Assembly (NCBI GenBank): GCA_029990175.1
Contig: JARKIP010000099.1
Location: forward strand, 1,404,931-1,468,930
DNA: 64,000 nucleotides
Reading direction: 5' to 3'
DNA from: Petunia secreta
Taxonomy: Eukaryota; Streptophyta; Magnoliopsida; Solanales; Solanaceae
This document shows positions 23,204 through 33,800 of the stretch, one piece after another. The translations under genes were made by a program, and so were the position numbers. The notes beneath the pieces were generated by a model. That model ran no database searches and was not told where the DNA came from. It was given only the letters and a program-made list of their open reading frames with translations. Position 1 is the stretch's first letter, and every line of letters starts with the position of its first letter.

Positions 23204-24025
23204 TGCAATCCAAATTGACTTAGTTCCCAACCATCAAGAGCCAAGCTTGAGAGCACAAGGAATACAAGTCAAGGGCTCCGGAAGCATCTTAAAGATCATG
23301 CAATAAAGAGCCATGGAAGGAGGACCATTTAGGCGACAAAGAAGAGGCTCGAGAGACACATTTTGAGTCTTTTCAAGAATTCCCAGGAAGGGGCTGAGCG
23401 CCTACACAAAGGGGCGGACCGCCCATATTTTGAGACCCTCTCTGGACTTGCCAAAGGGCAGACCGCCCACTCTGCTTCACTGATGCAGAGGCGGACCGCC
23501 CAGTGCTGATGGTGGGGCGCCTGTTTCCCTCTACACAGCATCAGGCGGGACGCCTATTTCTCTAGGCGGGGCGCCTGTTTTCGGGCTGTTTGAAGCCTTT
23601 TTTTGTGGTGTAATTCCTAATTTAGCCCTAAGTGTTTCTATTGTATGAACTATACTTAGGGGCTTTTAGTCATTTCATAATTATGTTAGGGAAAACTATT
23701 TAAGTTCCCTTAGCCATTTCATTTGAGAAGCTAGTCTAGATTGAACATAGAATTTAGAGAAAGACATTGAGAGGCTTGGCCTTCGTGTTTGGAGCGAGAT
23801 GCTCATGAATCCCCTACGACTTGAAAACTTGAGGATTGCATCCTAGTATAAATCCGAGATTTGGTTCAAGTTTCTCTTCTCCCATTTTAATTCAATCAAT
23901 TTATGTGAGTTTGATTCGTTTCTTTCTTCTCATTTCTTGCCTTCCCAATCTTTATATCTTTTTATCTCATTTTACTTGCTTCTGCGTATCGTTTAGTTTG
24001 CTTTCGCTAGTTTAGATTGCGTCAG
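23204..24025 (+). repeat. 3' LTR of the non-autonomous element (right end approximate)
   Basis: Begins TGCAATCC after the purine tract. It contains four or five palindromic words of GGCGGACCGCC type between 23395 and 23580, then AT-rich promoter-like sequence. The right end near GCGTCA at 24024 is a guess, since no matching 5' LTR is visible in the window. Confidence 0.5.
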
Positions 24026-24059
24026 GTATTGAGGTGAACCTGGATATAAATACTAACTG

Positions 24060-25040
24060 GGAATAGTCTTATCCTGTTAAGTTATGAACTTTAAGGCATC
24101 TCCTGGATGACGATAAGAGTCCCGCATCGATAATAGTTGTATTGTAGTTTATATCTCTTGGAAATCGATGTGATCCCACGTCGGTTACTCTGGTAGTGAA
24201 GGTAGACCCGCTCCGATTTACTGATGTGCAAGGTAGTCCCATTATCGGCTCTCTTCTTGTTGTTAATGGAGTCCCAATATAGAGAGACATGTGCGCACAT
24301 GTGACCTCATTGCATCATAATGCATTCATCCTATTTCATTGCACAAGTTGCTGAGTATGTTGTGACTGGTTTTTCTATGCTTTGTATATCTGATATGTGT
24401 TTCTGGAAGTTATTAGTTTCTCTCGTCTACTGGTTAGCCTACCTGCTTCTTTGAGGTGGCTAGCCAGCCCCCACTTATTGAGTCCTTTCGACTCAATATT
24501 TTTTATTCTTGTCTATTTATTTCGTTTCGACAGGTTTCTCTCTAAGGTGAAGTTCGTCTTTCTATTGAGGAGCGGAGACGACTTCAGCGGTTAGGGTGAG
24601 CCAGCTTTTGTCTGTGATGACCACCAGCTCTAGTTCACTTATTTTTGATATTTATTGCTCCCTTCGATAGGCGTAAACATTCTTTTTGTACTCTTTGATG
24701 TCTCGTCTGGATAGCCCTAAACCTGATGTATAGGATCGATAGTTATACTTCCTTTGTACATCTTTTATATATATATATATATAAAAGTATGTTTATGTCT
24801 TTGTATTTTGTACTTATTTCAAAGTTGGTTTTATGCTTATTTTGTTAATTCAATTGAAAAGGGTTTTCCCAACGTGGCTAGGGGGGATGTCGAGTACCCA
24901 CATGGCCTAGCAAAAAATCTAGGTTGTGCCCATTAGTATGAAAGCCCAGTTTAGAGTTTATTTAGACTAAGACAGTGTCTAGTAGAGTCTTGTTGTTGGG
25001 TACGATGACGTCCGTACCCTTCTTTCATTCTTAATCTTGG
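24060..25040 (+). repeat. Diverged LTR end plus decayed primer site, first-element family
   Basis: In plus orientation this matches the inner part of the 742-9145 LTRs: decayed tandem repeats with GAGTCCC, then CCACTTATTGAGTCC and TTTCGACAGG, then GGGATGTCGAGTACCC near the end. It continues past the LTR end through a decayed PBS (about 24937) into leader sequence, AAGCCCAGTTTAGAGTTTAT, matching 6420-6460 of the first element. It is therefore a 5' LTR fragment with leader, not a solo LTR. Confidence 0.6.
24765..24783. repeat. (TA)n microsatellite
   Basis: About nine TA units inside the diverged LTR. Confidence 0.8.
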
Positions 25041-26040
25041 GTCGGTCTTCTTGTTGGAAATTAAATCTTCTTTGTTGACTTCCTTATAATATTAGTAAAG
25101 CCTTGTTTGACAACTCATCGTAGAGCAGTTATAACTTGGTACATGAAGATTGAAGCTAAAGAGCAATGAAATGGAGCCAAAGCATGTATAATTATGATTG
25201 ATGAAAAGTGAGGCACCCCACCTTGAGAAGTAGGCGGGCGGCCTGATGAGAACTACAGAGTTGCAAAAATCAGGAGCTTGAGATTGGCGCCCTGCCCTGA
25301 AGGTTAGGTGGACCGCCTGATGAAATCCTGAAGCTGAAGCTGAAGCCAAAATGGGCGCCCGCCCTGGCAAGTAGCCGGGTCACCTACTAAGATTCAGAGA
25401 ATGTGCATGTCTGGAACTACAAGGAGCGTTAGATTGGAAACAAATGAGCTAAATTCACAACTAGGGGTTACGGATGAGTGAGATTGGAACCAAAGGAGCA
25501 AAGTGTTAGAGCCAAAGTGATTGAATCAGCTATAACATGATGGGGCGCCCCACCTCCAACTACGGGTGGTCACCCAATGAATAAAATAGTGAGCATAGAA
25601 TTCTTGGAGCTTTGGATGGGCAGCCCACCTCTGCTTTTGGTCGGTTCGCCCCTGAAGAACAGGCGACCGCCTCAAGCATAGCATGGTCGCCTGTTCCTAA
25701 CACCCAATGTTAGGAGACTGCCTCATCAAATAGACCGCCAAAATCTGGAGAATGATGAAAAGGCGGCCGGCTACACGAATATGCGCCCTACCTTAACCTA
25801 TAAAGAAAGAAGGGAAGTCAGCCAATGTCACAAAGGACGACCAGCCCATGTCCGAAAAGGGCAGTGTTGTCATTTTGAAATGTACCTAGTATAAATAGAA
25901 ATTGCTAGGATTTTGTTATTATTCTATTCCATACCTTTAGTTTATTCAACTTTGGGCAAGACTTGCGAAGCAAGTAAACAAGGTTTCTTCAAATTGTAAG
26001 CAACTTTAACTTATTTACTATATTAGAAATGTGAGTCCTT
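25041..26040 (+). repeat. LTR-like unit with GC palindromes
   Basis: 25430-26030 is a further plus-orientation copy of the 13.8-17.0 kb unit (start at CACAACTAGGGGTTA, TATA at 25890-25898). The preceding 25090-25430 carries three more GGCGGNCCGCC-like words and may be an extended U3. No ORF. Confidence 0.5.
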
Positions 26041-26292
26041 TGGACGACCAAAGGCTCACCGTGCTGACACGTGTCTCAACATTCATACAAAAATTTCTAG
26101 AATCTTCTTACAATACTCAATTCTTGAACTTTGCTCTCCTTCTCTTTCATTTTATTTGATCCGTCTTACACTTCCTTCCTAACTGGTCAGTTGTTCTTCT
26201 TCTTCATATGTTGTTTTACTCAACTTTTTCCTTTAGTCATATGGGGTTGCTTTTAATTTATCTATCATTTTTTCTTTTAATTTCGATTGATC
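26041..26292. other. Short unassigned flank of copia element
   Basis: Begins with a GTGAGTCC/CAAAGGCTCAC inverted word pair near 26033-26060; otherwise pyrimidine-rich. No gene recognised. Confidence 0.3.
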
Positions 26293-26500
26293 TATAAAAC
26301 CGAACACACTCACACGAGAGAAACAATATTTGGGTGAAAACTCTTGCCTTCATTGATGAGGGGAGACCCCTATTTATACAAGAGAAGCCTAGAGAAAACT
26401 TAAACCTAAACCTAACTTAGGGACCAAGTAAACCTAACGGGCTTGGCCCAATATACAATTTACATATCTAACCTAATATACATAATCTATTTACAATACA
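26293..26500 (-). repeat. Copia 3' LTR
   Basis: Plus-strand start TATAAAACC (TG mutated to TA), end AATACA. Matches 30879-31081 almost base for base, including TTTATACAAGAG, a possible promoter region. Confidence 0.85.
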
Positions 26501-26512
26501 CCCCCTCAAGTT
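26501..26512 (-). other. Copia polypurine tract
   Basis: Minus strand reads AACTTGAGGGGG immediately before the 3' LTR start TGTATTG. Confidence 0.75.
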
Positions 26513-28251
26513 AGAGCGTGAGGGCTCCTTATGCCCAACTTGTTAAGGAAGTATTCGAACTGGGCACGTCCCATCGCCTTCGTAAAAATATCAGCAAGTT
26601 GTGTGGTCGTAGACACATAGCTGGGACGAATGACTCCTCCGATGATTTCATTCCGAACAAAGTGACAGTCGACTTCGATATGTTTAGAGCGTTCGTGAAA
26701 GACAGGATTCCGAGCAATATGTAACGCAGCTTGACTGTCACACTTCAAATTCATCGGAGAACCGTGATCGATTCCAAGGTTCCATAAAATCCCTTTCAAC
26801 CACTTTAATTCACACATAGTCATCGCCATCGATCTATATTCTGCCTCGGCGGAGGACCTCGACACGATCTGTTGCTTCTTCGTTGTCCAAGATATCGGTG
26901 AGTCCCCTAACGACACATGCCAACCTATTAACGAACGACGTGTCAACGGACAACCTGCCCAATCAGAGTCACACCACCCATGCAATCTCAAATCACACTG
27001 AGAATTAAATACAATGCCTTGCCCCGGACAGCCTTTCAAATATCGAACAACCTTGAGTGCCGCTTCCATATGCTCAATACGGGGACTCTGCATGAATTGC
27101 GACAACACATGCACACTATAGGACAAATCCAGTCGTGTAAAACACAAGTAAATCAATCTTCCAACCAGTCGCCGATAGCATTCAGGATCTTTGATAAAAC
27201 GACCAGTCGCAAGTGCCAAGCGATGGCTTTGTTCTATCGGCGTACCAACCGGTTTTGCCCCCAACAAGCCTGCTTCCGATATGATATCCAATGCATACTT
27301 CCTCTGACACAAGAAGATTCCTTTCGGAGCCCTTGCCACTTCAACTCCCAAGAAGTATTTTAAGGCACCTAAGTCCTTCATATGGAAACATTCCGAGAGA
27401 TACAACTTAAAAAATCGAATTGCCTTCGAATCATTACCAGATATAATCAGATCATCCACATAAACAAGCACATTTAAATGCACATTTCCCTTCTTCATCG
27501 TAAATAATGAATAATCTGAATATGATTGTCGAAACCCATATTGCTTAAGTGCAGCAGACAACTTCGCAAACCAACATCCAGGAGCTTGTTTTAATCCATA
27601 CAATGATTTTCGAAGGCGACACACAGTTCCTCTCCCCGTCATACGATGTCCCGGAGGCAATTTCATATATACTTCCTCGTGAAGATCACCATGCAAAAAT
27701 GCATTGTGAACATCCATCTGATGCAATTCCATATTTTTGGCAGCTGCTACGGCAAGAAAAACACGGACAGTCACCATCTTTGCAACCAGTGCAAATGTCT
27801 CCGTATAATCAACTCCTTCGATTTGATGATTTCCAAAAATTACCAGTCTTGCTTTGTACCTTTCAATAGTTCCACCCGAGTTGTACTTTATCTTGTATAC
27901 CCATCGACATCCGAGGGCCTTCTTCCCAGTAGGTAAGCGAACTATCTCCCAAGTTCTGTTCGCTTCCAATGCCTTCAATTCTTCCCCCATGGCTGTTCTC
28001 CATTTGTCACTTTTTACCGCCTCCGAATAGGAGGTAGACTCATGTCCTTGCGTTATAGCTGCAAGAAAACTCACATGTTTCGAAGAGAAATTATCACAAT
28101 TGACATAGTGTGCTAGAGGATAGGGCTTACCAGAGGGTTGTTGAGAAACGGATGAACAAGCAGACTTTCGAACACAAGACGATACCCGGTGACTCATCTT
28201 TTGGACCGTATTAGTAACAAAGTCTCTCAGCAAGATATTCTCTTTCTTAGT
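26506..28251 (-). CDS. Copia reverse transcriptase and RNase H
   Basis: Open frame of about 580 codons. RT: WRTAMGEELKALE near residue 78, first catalytic Asp in QMDV (about 174), YVDD at 258-261. RNase H: CDSDWAG (421-427), SSAEAEY with catalytic Glu near 464, CDSQAALHIA near 498 and the terminal ADIFTKAMG. This is the normal full length for the copia RT-RH segment. The first codon counted is not a real start: the frame continues upstream across a single TGA (28252-28254) into the linker segment, so it was part of the polyprotein. It would copy element RNA into cDNA in cytoplasmic particles. Confidence 0.9.
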   Translation of the reverse strand, partial: TKKENILLRDFVTNTVQKMSHRVSSCVRKSACSSVSQQPSGKPYPLAHYVNCDNFSSKHVSFLAAITQGHESTSYSEAVKSDKWRTAMGEELKALEANRTWEIVRLPTGKKALGCRWVYKIKYNSGGTIERYKARLVIFGNHQIEGVDYTETFALVAKMVTVRVFLAVAAAKNMELHQMDVHNAFLHGDLHEEVYMKLPPGHRMTGRGTVCRLRKSLYGLKQAPGCWFAKLSAALKQYGFRQSYSDYSLFTMKKGNVHLNVLVYVDDLIISGNDSKAIRFFKLYLSECFHMKDLGALKYFLGVEVARAPKGIFLCQRKYALDIISEAGLLGAKPVGTPIEQSHRLALATGRFIKDPECYRRLVGRLIYLCFTRLDLSYSVHVLSQFMQSPRIEHMEAALKVVRYLKGCPGQGIVFNSQCDLRLHGWCDSDWAGCPLTRRSLIGWHVSLGDSPISWTTKKQQIVSRSSAEAEYRSMAMTMCELKWLKGILWNLGIDHGSPMNLKCDSQAALHIARNPVFHERSKHIEVDCHFVRNEIIGGVIRPSYVSTTTQLADIFTKAMGRAQFEYFLNKLGIRSPHALT

Positions 28252-28713
28252 TCATTTTCCATGACCCAACTCTTCGGGTTCAACTGCGGGAACAACCTCA
28301 GGTTCAGCTTCCGGAGTCACCACTTCGGGTTCAATTACCGGAGTCATGGACTTCAGGTTCAACACCCCCCTTCCTTGCACACTCTCCTCTTCCTCCTCCA
28401 ATGCCACGGTGACAGGAACCGCATCTTGTGTCCGGTTTCCGTCATCGGTCTCCTTGGATGCGAACGAAAATTCCTTTTCGTAAAACACCACATCCCTCGA
28501 GAACACAAACTCCTTTGCCTCCAAATTATACAATTTCCACGCTTTCTTCCCATTTGGATAACCCAAAAACACACATCGACGACTCCTACTTTCAAACTTG
28601 TCACTTGTTCGTCCTTGATTGCAAGCATAACATAAGCAACCGAACACCCTCAAATGATCATAATTCGGTGTCACACCCATCAAGATATCGTAAGGTGTCT
28701 TCCCATTCAACAA
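28252..28713 (-). CDS. Copia integrase C-terminal region and linker
   Basis: 153-codon frame with NGKTPYDILMG, FGCLCYAC and RCVFLGYPNGKKAW, standard blocks after the copia integrase core, followed by an acidic linker of Glu/Val/Pro repeats before RT. It is shifted relative to the integrase core frame near 28715 and ends in TGA in frame with RT. Confidence 0.85.
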   Translation of the reverse strand: MLNGKTPYDILMGVTPNYDHLRVFGCLCYACNQGRTSDKFESRSRRCVFLGYPNGKKAWKLYNLEAKEFVFSRDVVFYEKEFSFASKETDDGNRTQDAVPVTVALEEEEESVQGRGVLNLKSMTPVIEPEVVTPEAEPEVVPAVEPEELGHGK

Positions 28714-29288
28714 CTTAGTGGGTTAATCAAATAACATGCCGTCATCACACATTCTCCCCAGAAGTCAATTGGTAAATTGGCTTGAAAACGTAGCGCCCGT
28801 GCCACGTTTAAGATATGTCTATGTTTCCGTTCAACTCTACCATTTTGCTGGGGTGTCCCTACATAAGAAGTTTGGAACAAGATCCCTTGTTCGAGAAAAT
28901 ACCCTTTCAGACTAACAAATTCGGTTCCATTATCACTCCGAACGCACTTAACCCGTTTATTGAATTGTCTTTCCACCATTGCAAAGAAACCTTTCAATTT
29001 TTGTCCGACCTCTTTATTATCGATTAACAGGAACACCCATACTCCTCGTGAACAATCATCAACAACAGTCAAAAAATATGATGCACCACACGAAGACTCA
29101 GTTCTATAAGGACCCCACAAGTCACAGTGAATTAAATCAAAAGGTTCAGCAGCTTTATTATTACTCGAAAGAAATACAATTTTAGTTTGTTTTGCCCTAA
29201 GGCATACATCACATGCTTTTTCTTCTAAGCTACCTTTCCCACTATCTTCTAAGACTGAAAGAGATTTTGTTACTTGCATCGAAGCATG
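28707..29288 (-). CDS. Copia integrase core
   Basis: The zinc-binding end is represented by CDVCLRAKQ. The catalytic triad is visible: Asp in HCDLWGPY, Asp in RSDNGTEF and Glu in NGRVERKHRH. It inserts cDNA into the host chromosome in working copies. It is separated from the protease segment by one in-frame TGA at 29289, where the family has Gly in the RLGH motif, and it stops at 28707 because of a frameshift. Confidence 0.88.
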   Translation of the reverse strand, partial: HASMQVTKSLSVLEDSGKGSLEEKACDVCLRAKQTKIVFLSSNNKAAEPFDLIHCDLWGPYRTESSCGASYFLTVVDDCSRGVWVFLLIDNKEVGQKLKGFFAMVERQFNKRVKCVRSDNGTEFVSLKGYFLEQGILFQTSYVGTPQQNGRVERKHRHILNVARALRFQANLPIDFWGECVMTACYLINPLSC

Positions 29289-29291
29289 TCA

Positions 29292-29715
29292 CAACCTTTG
29301 ATGCCATAAATCTACCACATCGACCTTCACAGCTTTCACCACGGGTATCGTCCGAAAGTAGTAGAGTCCGTTCTTTTGTTCACCCGCTCCAATCAACTTC
29401 CCCGTAGCCCGGTCCTGCATAACACACAAATCATTAGTGAAATTTACATTGCAACCAACTTGACTAATTAATTGAGACACAGAAATCAAGTAGCAAGTCA
29501 TTTCGGGCACATATAACACTCCATGAAGAACCATGTCTTCGTTAAATCTGATGGATCCTTCCTGAGTCGCCATCGTACTGCTTCCGTTCGATAAACCTAC
29601 CGGACACTTTGGTATTGTTCGTAAATTCTCCAAAGCACTTATCTGACCGGTCATGTGATTTGACGCCCCCGTGTCAATAATCCATGAAGGATGAGTTTTC
29701 TTACCGATCGATGGT
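29292..29715 (-). CDS. Copia protease and pre-integrase domain
   Basis: The active-site block IIDTGASNHMTG lies at about 29680-29645, followed by LYVPEMTCYLISVSQL and ending in LWHQRL, the start of the GAG-pre-integrase domain. This frame is offset from gag by one frameshift near 29716, exactly at the gag-protease boundary. It would cleave the polyprotein into mature parts. Confidence 0.85.
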
Positions 29716-30837
29716 TCACTTGTGCTTGCCTTCTCCTTTTTTCAACAAATCGAACAGCATCTGCAACTTATCACCTGTTACTCCAGACAAGTTAGTCTGT
29801 CCGGGCATACTCATGTGTCCGTTTTCTCCATTCTCGAGCTCAGCTTGAGCAGTATTTGCTCGATTATTGCCACATCCTCGACCAGTATTTGAACCAAACT
29901 GTTGATGTCTACGACCTCTTCCAACTCTGTTACCTTCAGCTCTTCCTCTACCACGTCCTCCACTCGAAGTACCTTGCTTCGGATAATGTACCCACCCCTT
30001 CGGATAGCCGATAACTTCATAGCAGCGTTCCGGAGGATGTCCTCTTCGATCACACAAGTGACACTCCTTATAGCCTTTCTTCGGTGGCTGTGATCGTTGT
30101 GCAGCAAACACTGTCACCTCCCCTCGTTCTTCCTGAGTTCGTGCCATCCCTTTGACCCGTTCATCTTGGATTACCTTTTGGTAGACTTGATTCATCGATG
30201 GCAACGGATCCTGAGCCAAGAGATTGGAACGGACAGTTCCATAAAGACTTTCATCCAGGCCTATAAGAAATAACTGAACCCTATCATCTTCCCTTTTCTT
30301 CTCAAGTGCAACCGTTAGATTGCAAGTGCAGTTTCCACACGAGCAAGTTGGAAACTTATCACAATTTCCTAGTTCTTCCCACAACATAGCTTGTTTTCCA
30401 TAGTAAGCAGCAATAGTTAATCCCTTTTGCTTACAACCGGCCAAAGCCGCTTTTAATTCCTGAATCCGAGGTCCGTTTCCTACGGAGAAACGTTCTCAAA
30501 TACTCTCCCACAGATCTTTTGCCACTTCCATGTGCGATATGGTGGTCCGAAGAGTAGGCTCGATCGAATTCCTAATCCACGACACGAAAAGAGAATTGAT
30601 AGTCCACCAGTCCTCATAATCGATCGACTTTTCATCGGGCATCTTGATCGATCCGTCAACAAAACCAAACTTCTTCCTTGAACGCAGCGCCGTTCTAACC
30701 GACCGCGCCCATTCCTCATAGTTTTGACTGGTCAACTGGACCTGTGTGATAATCAAACCAGGATTATCATTCGAGGTGATATCGTACGGAGAGATTGTCT
30801 TCCGTACGATTGCAGCATCTCCCTTTGGAGCCTCCAT
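29716..30837 (-). CDS. Copia gag with CCHC zinc knuckle
   Basis: Starts at ATG 30837. N-terminal blocks LTSQNYEEWARSV and SWIRNSIEPTL belong to the UBN2/retrotran_gag type. An in-frame TGA at 30496-30498 breaks it after ESI; the frame then continues to 29716. The knuckle CHLCDRRGHPPERC has the CX2CX4HX4C spacing. A Gly/Arg-rich basic region follows, suited to RNA binding. It forms the virus-like particle shell in working copies. Confidence 0.85.
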
Positions 30838-30865
30838 TACTTTTCTACTTGAAGAGTTTCACGAT

Positions 30866-30878
30866 GGCTCTGATACCA
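30866..30878 (-). other. Copia primer binding site
   Basis: Minus strand reads TGGTATCAGAGCC directly after the LTR end TTTTACA, complementary to initiator Met tRNA. Confidence 0.88.
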
Positions 30879-31081
30879 TGTAAAACCGAACACACTCACA
30901 CGAGAGAAACAATATTTGGGTGAAAACTCTTGCCTTCATTGATGAGGGGAGTCCGCTATTTATACAAGAGAAGCCTAGAGAAAACCTAAATCTAAACCTA
31001 ACTTAGGGACCAAGTAAACCTAACGGGCTTGGCCCAATATACAATTTACATAACTAACCTAATATAAATAATCTATATACA
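30879..31081 (-). repeat. Copia 5' LTR
   Basis: Plus-strand start TGTAAAACC, end TATACA; pairs with 26293-26500. Confidence 0.85.
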
Positions 31082-31408
31082 TAATTGGACCTTTTTTTGG
31101 GTAACTCAAATTTCTCATGGAACTAAAATCTTCAGATAGATTTTTTGCTGTGTCCACCTTCTTTGTGCTTTTTAACCTTTCATGTGGATCTTCTTATGGA
31201 AGGAAAAAAAAAGTGCATCGTTAGAGTAGTGTCCCATACCATATCAAAATAACAAAACAAGATACTTTGTATAGGTTGTTTCAATTATTGGATGTGAATG
31301 GAAGTAAAGGTGTAAATTTTCAACCAAATACGCAAATTACATATCCTTCAGAAGGTTGAGATTGAGATAAGAAGTGTCTCTTCTAATTTATTGATTAATG
31401 ATAAGGAA

Positions 31409-31906
31409 CTAAGCTTCTGCATGAGAATTAGAAGCATTAGGCCGCTTAGTATACCTAGAAGGTGCAAGCTTCTTCTTTCCCATGGAACAACCACCACCTC
31501 CCCCCATACTAATGGAAGGACCTCTACTACTCCATTGTACACCACTAGCAACACCAAGAGAAGATGAAAATGAATAATCTGTATAATCAACTTCATTATC
31601 AATTCCCTCTATGTCACTATCAACATGTTCATATTCATCACAAGAAGAGTAAGTAGGAACATTGTACCTTGAAGCATCACCATATTCGAATTCTTTACTA
31701 GAAGCATAAGTATCAACACATTCATCATCATAAGCCTCATAGTCTTCATCAACCTCACGATCATCATAGTGAACCGCTTCATCCTAATAGGAGCCATGGT
31801 TTCCCGAGTCATCATAGTAATCCCCATCAACATAATCATAGGAACCATAGTCTCCATCATCTCCATACGAGCCATAGCAACTCACATCATCCCTCACATG
31901 AGCCAT
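31409..31906 (-). pseudogene. Tyr/Asp/Gly-rich acidic ORF with one stop
   Basis: From ATG at 31906 the minus strand encodes a low-complexity acidic protein with SCYGSYGDDGDYGSYDYVDG-type repeats, then a C-terminal part with SMGGGGGCSMGKKKLAPSR. One TAG interrupts it near 31784, after which the same frame stays open to 31409. Many overlapping Met/Thr-rich frames here are shadows. I recall similar Tyr/Asp-rich N-terminal proteins near plant gypsy elements, but the identity is uncertain. No motif suggests an enzyme. Confidence 0.4.
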
Positions 31907-32339
31907 AATCTCCACAATCATCATCCGACATAGTTTCAACACCAAAAGAAAGAACCTCACAAAATCAGTCCCTCACGTGTATCACTCAATATATGAACAC
32001 TCAAGGGAAAGGCCTTCAATCTCTTAGAAACCACGGTGATCACAACTAGTATGTTCAAGTATTAATTAGGAATGGAATTAATGGGACTCGATGTAGGGAC
32101 GACTATTTAAAGTGCGCACTTGAGGCAAAAGAAAGTTCTACGACACTTTTTTGAATTCTAATTTCCTCTACGCACGAATGTCCTAATATGCTAGAAAGTT
32201 AGTGTCTTTCGAGTAGGCCAATTATCATAGAAACACTAACCACGAAGCTCGAAGACGAACAACAAGTGAAAACCTATGGAAAAACTACCCGATCAACCTT
32301 CAGGAAAAGGGGCGCCCGCCTCTATATAGGGGCGGTCCG
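31907..32339. other. Upstream flank of the acidic ORF, LTR-like
   Basis: No ORF. Near 32310-32340 there are GGGCGCCCGCC and GGGGCGGTCCG words and a TATATAGG box on the minus strand, so it may be the end of another LTR cut by the insertion at 32340. Confidence 0.3.
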
Positions 32340-33790
32340 TGATCACGCCCAACTACGCCCTATAAAAGGGACTAAATGGTAGCGGCAAATATAGCTCGAT
32401 ATTTTAAGCCCTGAGGTCGAATCCCACATAGAACATGACTCCTAGCAGTTAATCTGGCTAAATTATCTACTCAACCAACTTAAAGAGTATATCTTTGTTG
32501 ATGGTTTATAACTAATACTACTTGACAAGAAAGTAAATAACAAGTGTAGAAAGATAGATTTGATTCAAGAGATGTGGCCTAGGATTGGGCTCCTAGCAGT
32601 TAATCTGGCTAAATTATCTACTCAACCAACTTAAAGAGTATATCTTTGTTGATGGTTTATAACTAATACTACTTGACAAGAAAGTAAATAACAAGTGCAG
32701 AAAGATAAATTTGATTCAAGAGATGTGGCCTAGGATTGATTTCCCAAACTCCTAACTTGTGCTAAAGTATTGTGCTATCAATTTTTCCTAACTCTTCCTA
32801 ATGAACAAGTGCTCCAAGTTTACAACTACCCACTTCCGTTAAGTAATCGTAAATTTCATTAATTAACTATTCCAATTAACTAATGAAGATAGGGAGGACT
32901 ACACTTATGACTCACAATAAAAATCAATATTTCTAATTCACCATTTTGACAACCTAAGCAATGCCTTTGTTTTAGGTTGAAATACGGCTATGTGTTTAAC
33001 CCTAACTCATGAATCTATTCCTAGTAATCACAAGAATAAAGGGCACAATTAATTGGGGATCCTACCAATTAGTAGCAAACAATTCGTAAACAACATAGAT
33101 AGGAAGAATTACCAAAGTTAATTAATAACATAACAACTATCATCACACAAGTATGTGGAGTGGGTCAATCAACCTTAGAATGGGTGATTTAGCCACTCAT
33201 AGTCATGTTCTAAGACAAGAAATGACTAAAAGCATAGAAAACCACAAGAATATGGATAGATGGATGAAGTAGAGCCTTGAATCTTGATCTTCTCTCTTTC
33301 TTGCCTCCTTTTGATGAAGAATAGGTCAAAAGTTCTGTTTTGGACGTGTTGGGTGTCTTTCATAACGTCCCCATAGACCCACACAGTTCGGGAATCCAAA
33401 ATAAACTCGGAATCAAAACATCAAGATTTTAAGCCAATTTCTGCAGGCTTTCCAAAATTCTCAACTCTTTAAAGATCGCCCCTGTTGCGCCGCATAGCGC
33501 AACGGCCAGCGCAGCGCAACAGGCCAAATTCACTGCATCTCCAATTCTTTTATCATTTTTCCTCCACGGCTTGGTTCACTCGACCCTCGGGCTTCTACTT
33601 AGACTTCAAAGCCCTTATTTTACATCAATTATGCTCCATATGCGCCTTATATCATCAATGTAATCCCTACAATATAAAACACACCAAATAAGAGCAATTC
33701 CGTCCAAAGTACCAACAAATATCGCAAGTTGAAACATATATACGAGGCAAAATTATAGAAATTATTGCAACATCTAGCCTCGTATCAACA
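32340..33790 (-). repeat. 3' LTR of Athila/Tat-type element
   Basis: Plus-strand ends TGATCACGCC and CAACA. Its first 400 bp match 36603-36858. It carries a direct duplication of about 151 bp (32441-32591 and 32592-32742) that is single-copy in the other LTR. Confidence 0.75.
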
Positions 33791-33800
33791 CCCCACACTT
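33791..33800 (-). other. Polypurine tract
   Basis: Minus strand AAGTGTGGGG directly before the LTR start TGTTGATACG. Confidence 0.75.

Larger units (their letters stand above)
26293..31081 (-). mobile_element. Ty1/copia LTR retrotransposon, 4.8 kb, nearly complete
   Basis: Two LTRs of about 205 bp (26293-26500 and 30879-31081) flank a minus-strand gag-protease-integrase-RT-RNase H polyprotein, the copia order. The PBS is next to the right LTR and the PPT next to the left one. Breaks that I see: TGA at 30496-30498, frameshift near 29716, TGA at 29289-29291, frameshift near 28715, TGA at 28252-28254. The target duplication is unclear (TGATC against TAATT). Every enzymatic motif is still readable. 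LTRs look similar, suggesting a fairly young but dead copy. The sequence resembles RE1-like elements; lineage not determined. Confidence 0.9.

Noticed and set aside
19975..26030. The two plus-orientation promoter units as the LTR pair of the 20.7-23.2 kb element
   Set aside because: The purine tract at 23188 is followed by a different LTR (23204), and no PBS follows the unit at 19975-20705.
26980..29407. Plus-strand ORFs of up to 148 codons
   Set aside because: They lie antisense to the clear copia polyprotein and are shadows of it.
31609..31875. Met/Thr-rich minus-strand ORF
   Set aside because: Alternative frame of the Tyr/Asp-rich ORF at 31409-31906, which has the more protein-like reading.
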